Of a stretch of DNA of 64,000 nt, positions 25,415 to 34,906 are shown in pieces (the first letter of the stretch is position 1; every line of letters starts with the position of its first letter). The notes beneath the pieces are model-generated. The model was not told the origin of the DNA, searched no databases, and saw nothing but the letters and a program-made list of their open reading frames with translations. Position numbers and translations under genes: made by a program. The stretch comes from Hymenobacter latericoloratus (GTDB taxonomy: Bacteria > Bacteroidota > Bacteroidia > Cytophagales > Hymenobacteraceae). The stretch lies in NCBI RefSeq assembly GCF_014199535.1, contig NZ_JACHNV010000003.1, positions 497,289 through 561,288 of the forward strand. Direction: 5' to 3'.

Positions 25415-28400
25415 GTTTCAATCCGTCTTCACTCCGGAATAGCCTGGTGAGTCGAATCAGTCGCGGGCCTGGGGTACCTCCTTCATGCAGTTTCAATCCG
25501 TCTTCACTCCGGAATAGCCTAGTAGGCCCGGTAATCCAGCAGCCCGAACGTCGATTCCGGCACGGGTTTCAATCCGTCTTCACTTTGGAATAGCCTAGTA
25601 GGGCGGTCGGGGGTATCAGCCGGCGGTACAATCAGCCGTTCGTAGGAAAGTTTCAATCCGTCTTCACTCTGGAACAACCTGGTAGGGGTCGCTTCTCTGG
25701 TTTCACTGGTACTTGTTTCACTGTTTCAATCCGTCTTCACTCTGGAATAGCCTGTTAGGGAGCTGAATCCAGATATCCATTGCCTTGATGTCGTCCAGTT
25801 TCAATCCGTCTTCAATCCGGAATAGCCTGGTAGGAGGATGGCGGCGAGGTATCGCAGCTCTGGACCGTGGAGTTTCAATCCGTCTTCAATCCGGAATAGC
25901 CTGGTAGGTACTGAGCAGGTAGGGTAGCCGGCCGGCAAGGGAATGTTTCAATCCGTCTTCAATCCGGAATAGCCTGGTAGGGCGATGGCATTTGGTCGGA
26001 CTATGTACTTGTCTGCCTTGTTTCAATCCGTCTTCAATCCGGAATAGCCTAGTAGGACTGCTCAGCACCTTGATTTTGTCACCAATCGGGTGTTTCAATC
26101 CGTCTTCAATCCGGAATAGCCTAGTAGGTGAAAGTTGGTTTTGAGCCGTTCCAGCTCACAGAAGAGTTTCAATCCGTCTTCAATCCGGAATAGCCTAGTA
26201 GGGTCGCCGGCAGCTGCAGGCAGTGCAATTTCAGAGCAAGTTTCAATCCGTCTTCAATCCGGAATAGCCTAGTAGGCAATACCGGGACCACGGTAGAAGT
26301 ATCCCACTTCGAGTTTCAATCCGTCTTCAATCCGGAATAGCCTAGTAGGCACCGCCGCAGCTGCGGCAGGATCTGCCGGCGAGAAAGTTTCAATCCGTCT
26401 TCAATCCGGAATAGCCTAGTAGGGTAGGCGGTCTGATCGTTGCGGGCGCAATGTTCAGTGAGTTTCAATCCGTCTTCAATCCGGAATAGCCTAGTAGGGT
26501 CAATGGTAACTGCGGGAGCGGCCATGAGTCAGAAAGTTTCAATCCGTCTTCAATCCGGAATAGCCTAGTAGGCTTGGCGGCCCGGATGATGCCGGCAATC
26601 AGCATCTGCTGTTTCAATCCGTCTTCAATCCGGAATAGCCTAGTAGGTGAGCAGTTGCCCAATGCCGGCGCGGCTGCCCTGCAGTTTCAATCCGTCTTCA
26701 ATCCGGAATAGCCTAGTAGGGCCTTCGTGGTGGGCCTGGAGCTGTCGTTTCGTCTGGTTTCAATCCGTCTTCAATCCGGAATAGCCTAGTAGGCGCATAG
26801 GCCTGGGACAGGTAGGCTTTAGCCTCTTTCAGTTTCAATCCGTCTTCAATCCGGAATAGCCTAGTAGGCTACTGGCAGCCGTGAAGCGGGTTGGTCTTTT
26901 CACCAAGTTTCAATCCGTCTTCAATCCGGAATAGCCTAGTAGGTCCAGGCGCAGGTTCAGGCCCCAGTTGGTGTTGGACTGGGTTTCAATCCGTCTTCAA
27001 TCCGGAATAGCCTAGTAGGGGAAAGCCAGAACTGCCAGGGCGGGCAGGTGGAGTACATGTTTCAATCCGTCTTCAATCCGGAATAGCCTAGTAGGCGGCA
27101 GCCGGTCCCGAAACTCGGTAATACCCGCAATGGGTTTCAATCCGTCTTCAATCCGGAATAGCCTAGTAGGACAAGGCAAAAACCGCGTTTTCGGCACCGT
27201 AGGGCAAGTTTCAATCCGTCTTCAATCCGGAATAGCCTAGTAGGTTACCAAACGAAACCGTGTTAAGCAATGCCAAAACCAAGTTTCAATCCGTCTTCAA
27301 TCCGGAATAGCCTAGTAGGCTTACAGCTGCTACGCATTGATACAGAAAAGGCTATAGGTTTCAATCCGTCTTCAATCCGGAATAGCCTAGTAGGAGCGTA
27401 ACGGCTTCCTTGGTTTCTTTTACCGAGGCATGTTTCAATCCGTCTTCAATCCGGAATAGCCTAGTAGGCCGTGCTTTCCGAAGGCCGGAACACAAAGCGT
27501 ACTTTCAGTTTCAATCCGTCTTCAATCCGGAATAGCCTAGTAGGCCGCCGGATTTCAGCCGCCGTCTTCTCGGTAGGATTGTTTCAATCCGTCTTCAATC
27601 CGGAATAGCCTAGTAGGCTGGCCGTGCCGCAGCTGCTGAGTCAGTTCTACTACTTGTTTCAATCCGTCTTCAATCCGGAATAGCCTAGTAGGACCCCGTT
27701 TGGCCGGCTACTCCAACAATCAAGTCGAAGTTTCAATCCGTCTTCAATCCGGAATAGCCTAGTAGGGCCGCCGCCCGCGCGGCCAGCTATGCCCAGGCGG
27801 TCAGGTTTCAATCCGTCTTCAATCCGGAATAGCCTAGTAGGGACCAGTTGCTGGTGCACCGCCGCAACGTGGTATCCGCGTTTCAATCCGTCTTCAATCC
27901 GGAATAGCCTAGTAGGATGTGCCGTAGCTGTCATCGGCAGTTCGACTATGCGTTTCAATCCGTCTTCAATCCGGAATAGCCTAGTAGGAGACTATGCCCA
28001 GACGCCCGCGCCCGAACTGCTCATGTTTCAATCCGTCTTCAATCCGGAATAGCCTAGTAGGGATGCGACGACGTTCTCAGTATTAGGCGGGAATCAGAAG
28101 TTTCAATCCGTCTTCAATCCGGAATAGCCTAGTAGGTAAGGATGGCAACACCATTCTGATCTACCACATGGAATGTTTCAATCCGTCTTCAATCCGGAAT
28201 AGCCTAGTAGGTGGCTCCACGTAATTAGCTACTGGCCCGAAACGTTTCCGTTTCAATCCGTCTTCAATCCGGAATAGCCTAGTAGGTAGTGGCCGCTGCA
28301 TGCTCTGTAAAAATCACAGACCTGTTTCAATCCGTCTTCAATCCGGAATAGCCTAGTAGGAGCGCATGAAGATTGTGGGCTTTCAGCAGGCCATCAAGTT

Positions 28401-31400
28401 TCAATCCGTCTTCAATCCGGAATAGCCTAGTAGGGATGCTCGGCGACCGGGCCAACGCCAGCAAGGACTAGTTTCAATCCGTCTTCAATCCGGAATAGCC
28501 TAGTAGGCGGGAGCACCTACCCCGACTGGGCCGGCACCTACGAAGGGTTTCAATCCGTCTTCAATCCGGAATAGCCTAGTAGGAGTAGGGCTACGCCTGG
28601 CTGACGGAAGATGAGCAACTGATTGGTTTCAATCCGTCTTCAATCCGGAATAGCCTAGTAGGATCGTGGAAGGGCTGGGTAAGCTGGAAACCAAGATTGA
28701 GTTTCAATCCGTCTTCAATCCGGAATAGCCTAGTAGGCTCGGCACCGGGTACTGGGTGCGGCCCGGGCGGGCCTGTTTCAATCCGTCTTCAATCCGGAAT
28801 AGCCTAGTAGGCCCCAGCTTCGAGGGCGGTGGCTTCGAGTAGGGCAAGTTTCAATCCGTCTTCAATCCGGAATAGCCTAGTAGGCACCATTCGAACCATC
28901 AGCCGTGCCCTGTCGCTGCTGGTTTCAATCCGTCTTCAATCCGGAATAGCCTAGTAGGCTGGCCGTGCCGCAGCTGCTGAGTCAGTTCTACTACCTGTTT
29001 CAATCCGTCTTCAATCCGGAATAGCCTAGTAGGGCTGTAGCCGCGTGGCTGCTGCTGTTTGTGGTCGATTGTTTCAATCCGTCTTCAATCCGGAATAGCC
29101 TAGTAGGTAGATTACGAAAAGCTAGCTGGAGCACTTAAAAAAGGTTTCAATCCGTCTTCAATCCGGAATAGCCTAGTAGGTTTGCTGCTGGGTTTCCAGC
29201 GTGCTCCGGCCATAGTCCTGCTGTTTCAATCCGTCTTCAATCCGGAATAGCCTAGTAGGGCTTACCTACCACCCGTACCATGCTTCCCATTCAAGTTTCA
29301 ATCCGTCTTCAATCCGGAATAGCCTAGTAGGATGTGCCGTAGCTGCCACCGGCAATTTGATTACGCGTTTCAATCCGTCTTCAATCCGGAATAGCCTAGT
29401 AGGGCCAGGTCCAGAGCGGTGAGAGAGGCCATAGTCAGAGCTGAAGTTTCAATCCGTCTTCAATCCGGAATAGCCTAGTAGGGGCGAGTGTGGTAGCTGC
29501 TACGCTGGTGAGCCTTGCGCGTTTCAATCCGTCTTCAATCCGGAATAGCCTAGTAGGGCTGGCCGAGCTGGGCATCCGCGTCATTGAAAACATGTTTCAA
29601 TCCGTCTTCAATCCGGAATAGCCTAGTAGGCCTTCGTCGGGACTGGGATGCCAAGCAACAGCGCATGTTTCAATCCGTCTTCAATCCGGAATAGCCTAGT
29701 AGGACTACCCCTGCCTGATGCCCAGCCTACCCAAGTCCAGGTTTCAATCCGTCTTCAATCCGGAATAGCCTAGTAGGTTCCTTCCAGCTCAGCCAGCCGA
29801 TTGACTGCCTCCGAGTTTCAATCCGTCTTCAATCCGGAATAGCCTAGTAGGCGTTGCAGCGGGCCCTGGGCTACCTGCTCCACGGCCAGTTTCAATCCGT
29901 CTTCAATCCGGAATAGCCTAGTAGGTTCAGTGTCGCCTTATAAGGAGACGAATAAGACGAAGTTTCAATCCGTCTTCAATCCGGAATAGCCTAGTAGGTG
30001 GAACTGGGCAAAAACTCTGCTGGCCCCTTTCAGTCGGTTTCAATCCGTCTTCAATCCGGAATAGCCTAGTAGGCGCGTGACACTGCCAGTGGATACCTTC
30101 CCAGCTACCTGGTAGTTTCAATCCGTCTTCAATCCGGAATAGCCTAGTAGGCCAGTTCTGTCAACTGCTCCGGGCGCAACACGGTGTTTCAATCCGTCTT
30201 CAATCCGGAATAGCCTAGTAGGGCCGTTGGCGCCTTCGCGCAGCACGTACACCACTTCGTGTTTCAATCCGTCTTCAATCCGGAATAGCCTAGTAGGCGA
30301 CTTCTATACCTTGGTAGAAGTTGAGGTGGAAAAGTTTCAATCCGTCTTCAATCCGGAATAGCCTAGTAGGCCTGTCAGGCGGGTGCGCAGCTCGTTGTTG
30401 CCTTCGCGTTTCAATCCGTCTTCAATCCGGAATAGCCTAGTAGGAAGCATCCGAGGTTTGGTCGCTGAAGCGCTCCACCGTCAGTTTCAATCCGTCTTCA
30501 ATCCGGAATAGCCTAGTAGGGCACCTCCCTGGCGCAGGAAGCGGCCATCAAAAACGAGTTTCAATCCGTCTTCAATCCGGAATAGCCTAGTAGGCGCATA
30601 GGCCTGGGACAGGTAGGCTTTAGCCTCTTTCAGTTTCAATCCGTCTTCAATCCGGAATAGCCTAGTAGGCTACTGGCAGCCGTGAAGCGGGTTGGTCTTT
30701 TCACCAAGTTTCAATCCGTCTTCAATCCGGAATAGCCTAGTAGGTCCAGGCGCAGGTTCAGGCCCCAGTTGGTGTTGGACTGGGTTTCAATCCGTCTTCA
30801 ATCCGGAATAGCCTAGTAGGGGAAAGCCAGAACTGCCAGGGCGGGCAGGTGGAGTACATGTTTCAATCCGTCTTCAATCCGGAATAGCCTAGTAGGAGGC
30901 CCGGCCCTGCTGGGCCAGCTGCTGACCTACCAGCCGGTTTCAATCCGTCTTCAATCCGGAATAGCCTAGTAGGGGAAGATCAATCATCCCTATACCGTTG
31001 TCAACCTAGGAGTTTCAATCCGTCTTCAATCCGGAATAGCCTAGTAGGTGGGCACTACCCGCCCGAAGATTTCAATAAGCACCAGGTTTCAATCCGTCTT
31101 CAATCCGGAATAGCCTAGTAGGACTGTCCCTGTGGATGGCGCTATGCCCCCCGTAAAGGCGTTTCAATCCGTCTTCAATCCGGAATAGCCTAGTAGGCGT
31201 ACTTTTTGCTTCTGGCCTTGTTGCCGCCAGCGTCGTTTCAATCCGTCTTCAATCCGGAATAGCCTAGTAGGTGAAAATAATCCAGTAACATTGTGAAACG
31301 ACTACGTGGTTTCAATCCGTCTTCAATCCGGAATAGCCTAGTAGGGTAGGAAGAAAACCCGTGGCGATGCTCACACCGCCACGGATGTTTCAATCCGTCT

Positions 31401-32025
31401 TCAATCCGGAATAGCCTAGTAGGTTTGTCGCCTGCTGAGGCAAGCGCCTACACGGCTGCCGTGCAACAATTTGTTTCAATCCGTCTTCAATCCGGAATAG
31501 CCTAGTAGGCACCGGCCCGCAGGGGCTGTATTGGGTGCGGGCGGAAGTTTCAATCCGTCTTCAATCCGGAATAGCCTAGTAGGTGCTCAACTGGCGGGAA
31601 ATCGAAGTAGTACGGCCCGACGTTTCAATCCGTCTTCAATCCGGAATAGCCTAGTAGGACCATGACCCCCGCAACCTTCACCTATCGAGTAGTTTGTTTC
31701 AATCCGTCTTCAATCCGGAATAGCCTAGTAGGAGTACGCGGCCGAATTCTCTTACCTGATGTCCTCTGTTTCAATCCGTCTTCAATCCGGAATAGCCTAG
31801 TAGGGTAAGAGAGTGTACCCGCGCTGGGCGTTGAGGGCCGGTTTCAATCCGTCTTCAATCCGGAATAGCCTAGTAGGTATCTGTGCCAAGCGGGCCGGCA
31901 AGCCCACGAATCCGTTTCAATCCGTCTTCAATCCGGAATAGCCTAGTAGGGGTGTTTTCACCCATTGCCGGTACGTGAGCTTCATGGCGTTTCAATCCGT
32001 CTTCAATCCGGAATAGCCTAGTAGG
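25415..32025 (-). CRISPR. Type I-B CRISPR array, about 89 repeats and 88 spacers
   Basis: A 37-bp repeat that begins GTTTCAATCC and ends CTAGTAGG on the plus strand recurs every ~75 bp. Read on the minus strand it ends ATTGAAAC, the usual 5' handle of type I-B crRNAs, so transcription runs leftwards from the leader at the right end. Repeats 1-5 at the left are degenerate (TTCACTCC, TTTGG and CTGTTAGG variants), repeats 6-8 carry CTGGTAGG, and the rest are nearly identical. This marks the left as the old end. Spacers are mostly 35-39 bp, and one at 25603-25649 is 47 bp. There are duplicated and near-duplicated spacers (see findings). Confidence 0.99.
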
Positions 32026-32229
32026 TCGTCGCTGCTTGCAAATAGCTGATAACCAGGGTATTTGTATAATTTGTTCTGCGCTCATTATGCATTCTATCGT
32101 ACGTCAAAGAGCAGGTTTTTTTAAAATTTTCGCACATCTTCCGTAAGGATAATTATATAATAGTGAGGTAGTTACACTTGAAAAGAAAGAATTTCCAAAT
32201 AAGTTGACACCCGGAAATACAGTTCTTCC
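32026..32229 (-). promoter_or_regulatory. CRISPR leader
   Basis: An AT-rich stretch of about 200 bp between cas4 and the conserved end of the array. It contains no gene and includes runs such as TTTTTTTAAAATTTT and TAATTATATAATAG, in contrast to the GC-rich surroundings. It should hold the array promoter and the integration-host site for new spacers. Confidence 0.85.
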
Positions 32230-32802
32230 TCACTGCGTGCAGATGTTGCGATAGGTGCAAGTTACGCAACGACTTTTGTAGCGCGTTGCTTTCGGGTAAC
32301 GATTCGTTTCCAGAATATCCAATACCTCCGCCGCTATCCGCTTCACCTCCGCTACATTGTTCGGCCCAATGGGCACTTCCACTACTTTATTCCGGCTGCG
32401 CGTGTACACCAAATACCCCCGCCGCACCGGCTGGCCAAAGGTTTCCTCAATCAGCCAAGCGTAGCAGTATAGCTGCGTTTGGTAGGTCTGGTACACGCTG
32501 TCCTCCCACTCAGCAAATTTATAGTCCAGCGGAGCCAATGTATTATCACTCAGCTGCAACACCTCATCCACCCGGCCTCGTAGCACTTCGTTCGTCAAGT
32601 ACTGGTCCAGGTATTTGTCCACCACGCCCAACCGCCGCCGCAGATAGTCTTTGTTCTGCTCCAGCCGCTGGTCGTGCAGGTGGCGCCCCCGCAGCACTTT
32701 GTAGTTTTTGTGCTCATACTGCGGCACCCGCAGCACGTATTCAAAATACGTAAAGCGCGGACAGTACAGGTACTCAATCAAGTGTGAGGGCGTCAACGAC
32801 AT
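32230..32802 (-). CDS. cas4: CRISPR-associated exonuclease Cas4
   Basis: A 190-residue PD-(D/E)XK nuclease with the iron-sulfur cluster ligands split between the N-terminal Cys of EYLYCPRFTYFEY and the C-terminal group RCVTCTYRNIC. Catalytic residues are in RGRVDEVL and LAPLDYKFAEWED, and QTQLYCYAWLIEE is the family QxxxY motif. Cas4 trims prespacers and helps select PAM and orientation. It is the last cas gene and sits next to the leader, 6 bp after cas2. In most I-B operons it precedes cas1. Confidence 0.95.
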   Translation of the reverse strand: MSLTPSHLIEYLYCPRFTYFEYVLRVPQYEHKNYKVLRGRHLHDQRLEQNKDYLRRRLGVVDKYLDQYLTNEVLRGRVDEVLQLSDNTLAPLDYKFAEWEDSVYQTYQTQLYCYAWLIEETFGQPVRRGYLVYTRSRNKVVEVPIGPNNVAEVKRIAAEVLDILETNRYPKATRYKSRCVTCTYRNICTQ

Positions 32803-32808
32803 AAAGGT

Positions 32809-33099
32809 TCAGAGAAACAGGTTGCGCACCTCATCCGACACCAGTGCCTTATCAAAGGCCTGCCCCAGCAGTACCGTCTGCTGTAGCTCCGCCTTGTTCA
32901 TCGGAAACAGATACACTTTGTCGCATTCCTCGTCAATCAACTCGGCCAGCCGCAGCTGCAGCGTATCTTTTTCGTGCGCGCTCAAGGTGCCCAAAAAACA
33001 CGAAAACTGTACCCGGTACAATCCCGCCTGCTTGCAGATCTTAGCCGCCTTCGCCCGGGCGCGGTCCTGCTCAATGTCGTAGAGCACCCACACTAGCAT
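32809..33099 (-). CDS. cas2: CRISPR-associated Cas2
   Basis: A 96-residue ferredoxin-like protein starting MLVWVLYDIEQDRARAKAAKICKQAGLYRVQFSCF, with the conserved Asp8 and the Arg/Ser-Phe strand. It forms the central dimer of the Cas1-Cas2 integrase that inserts new spacers. It overlaps the cas1 stop by 7 bp, so translation is probably coupled. Confidence 0.96.
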   Translation of the reverse strand: MLVWVLYDIEQDRARAKAAKICKQAGLYRVQFSCFLGTLSAHEKDTLQLRLAELIDEECDKVYLFPMNKAELQQTVLLGQAFDKALVSDEVRNLFL

Positions 33100-34112
33100 G
33101 GCTGATCAGTTAGGGAAGGGGCCTGGCTAAGCAAGGCATTGGCGAACTGGTGGGCATCGGCCTGCAGGGCCACCCCGCGCAGCAGGTTGCGGCCCCGGTG
33201 CCGGATGCTGTCCTGGTCCAGAAACCGGCCGAAGGCCTCTACCAGCAGGGCTTTGCCTTCGGCATTCAGCGTCACGCCCTGAGCCAGCGGCTCGGTGTGC
33301 GCTTTGTTTACTTTCTTGGCCGAAAACAGCCGGAACACCGTCTCATCCGCCCAAGCCCGGTACGGCTCAATAAAGTCAAACACCATGCTGAGCTGGTTGT
33401 AGTCGTCGCGGTGCAGAAAGCCTACGTAGGGGTCCAGCCCCGCCACTAGCAAGGCTTTTTCCACCCGCCCGTACAGGATACCGTAGGCATAGTTCAGGAA
33501 GGCATTAAAGGCATCCCGCGCCGGCCGGCTGCTTCGCCCGGCAAAGCGGTAGTCGGCCGGTAGCACGTAGCTCAGCGTTTCAAAGTAGAGCCGCCCGGCC
33601 GTGCCCTCCAGGCCCCGCAGCGTGTCCGCCACTTGGCTCACCCGTTCCGCCTCCAGGCTTTGCACCGACAAGCTCAGGGCCGCCAGCCGCCGCAGCTTGT
33701 CTTCCAGGTAGTCAGTATGCTGGGGCCGGTGCTTTTTCAGATCCTTGATGAAGTTGGCCTGGTTCCCCATTTTCGTCAGCACCCACGTCTTCACCCACCG
33801 TAGCCCCTCCGGCCCCATACTGGCTACCAGCTGCGTTTTGCGAATCTTGGTGGTGCTGCCCAGCTTGCTGTGCCACACCCGCCCCACGGGGCTGCCGTCA
33901 TGCTCCACAAACAGCAGGTCCACGTTGTGCTGCATGGCCAGCCGGATAGCGTCCGTGCTCAGGGCCGAGCCCGTGGTCATCACAATGCCCTTGACCCGCG
34001 ACGCCGCAAACTGCTGCTTCTCGACCTCGCCCTGCTCGTTGCGCTTCCGAATCTCGAACATCGCCTCCTTCACGTGGACGTAGCTGCCGTAAGTGTTAAT
34101 GTGCAGATGCAT
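33093..34112 (-). CDS. cas1: CRISPR-associated endonuclease Cas1 (type I-B)
   Basis: A 339-residue integrase with the N-terminal beta domain (MHLHINTYGSYVHVKEAMFEIR) and a helical catalytic domain. Metal-binding residues are expected in RLYFETLSYVLP (Glu), VGFLHRDDYNQLS (His) and MVFDFIEPYRAWAD (Asp/Glu). It catalyses integration of prespacers at the leader-proximal repeat. It is 104 bp from the cas6 stop. Confidence 0.96.
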   Translation of the reverse strand: MHLHINTYGSYVHVKEAMFEIRKRNEQGEVEKQQFAASRVKGIVMTTGSALSTDAIRLAMQHNVDLLFVEHDGSPVGRVWHSKLGSTTKIRKTQLVASMGPEGLRWVKTWVLTKMGNQANFIKDLKKHRPQHTDYLEDKLRRLAALSLSVQSLEAERVSQVADTLRGLEGTAGRLYFETLSYVLPADYRFAGRSSRPARDAFNAFLNYAYGILYGRVEKALLVAGLDPYVGFLHRDDYNQLSMVFDFIEPYRAWADETVFRLFSAKKVNKAHTEPLAQGVTLNAEGKALLVEAFGRFLDQDSIRHRGRNLLRGVALQADAHQFANALLSQAPSLTDQPC

Positions 34113-34216
34113 AAGTCAGGATTAGCAGAAAGAATTTGCGTAAAAGGGTCCCTGGTCCGCGAATCCCAGCCGTGCAGGAGGGAAGAGCAGAACAGGCCGA
34201 CCCGCCACAGCGGCCC

Positions 34217-34906
34217 TTACTTCACCCGGCGCACCGCGCCGAAACCGCGGGCCACCGACTTGCCCAGCCCCACCCTATCGGGCAACACCACATTCGCCAC
34301 AAACTCCCCCCCGAAGGCTACCATCGGCTGGTTTTTAAAGCGCGTTGGCACCGGTTCACTCAAAGCCACGTGCAGCAGCAGCCGCGGCATGTCGGGGGCG
34401 TAGGTTCCCGTAGCCTTGAGCAGCGCCAAGATGTTATTGGTCAGAATGCGCGTCAGCTGCCGCTGCCGCTCTTCTGGCCCCAGCGTCTGGTACTCCCGGT
34501 GGTTCTCCTGGTTCAGCGGCATCCACAGCGTCTCAAACCGGTAGCGGTGCAGGGCCGCGGCCGGCCCGATGGCCGCTTGCTGGTGCACAATGTGCTTGGC
34601 CTGCACCGGGTAGTGATGCCCCTCAATCTGCAGCTCCCGGATGCGCAAAAACAGCTCTACCAGTAGCGTCGCGCCCTCACCTAGCCCTAGCAGGGTCGGC
34701 GTGCCCGCCAACACCTTGTACTGCACCAGCGGGTACTGCTGCCGGTAGGTACCGTCCTCGTAGTGATTATGCAACAGGGGCGAGTGGTCCCGGAACAGCT
34801 CCCCGAAGTACCCCCGCAGCTTGTGCGCGTCGCGCGTACGCAGCCGGATGTCGGGCAGGGTGATGGTGGTCAGGGCAATAGTGTCAGAATGAGTTGTTAT
34901 AGACAT
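34217..34906 (-). CDS. cas6: CRISPR RNA endoribonuclease Cas6 (Cas6b type)
   Basis: A 229-residue protein. The N-terminal part ITLPDIRLRTRDAHKLRGYFG and HSPLLHNHYEDGTYRQQYPLVQYKVL fits the Cas6b N-terminal domain. The C-terminus GLGKSVARGFGAVRRVK is the glycine-rich loop of Cas6 proteins. The His residues of HNHYED are candidates for catalysis. It cuts the repeat RNA to leave the ATTGAAAC handle. The start overlaps the cas3 stop by 10 bp. Confidence 0.85.
   Translation of the reverse strand: MSITTHSDTIALTTITLPDIRLRTRDAHKLRGYFGELFRDHSPLLHNHYEDGTYRQQYPLVQYKVLAGTPTLLGLGEGATLLVELFLRIRELQIEGHHYPVQAKHIVHQQAAIGPAAALHRYRFETLWMPLNQENHREYQTLGPEERQRQLTRILTNNILALLKATGTYAPDMPRLLLHVALSEPVPTRFKNQPMVAFGGEFVANVVLPDRVGLGKSVARGFGAVRRVK

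Noticed and set aside
28738..31583. Spacers at about 28738 and 31510 that share TGGGTGCGG
   Set aside because: The match is too short to claim common origin, though both could encode a Tyr-Trp-Val-Arg stretch.
25408..32085. Many short open frames on both strands inside the array region
   Set aside because: They are translations of the CRISPR repeats (for example PTRLFRIEDGLK repeated) and not genes.
32026..32090. A further spacer beyond the last repeat at the leader side
   Set aside because: There is no repeat to its right, and the sequence grades into the AT-rich leader.
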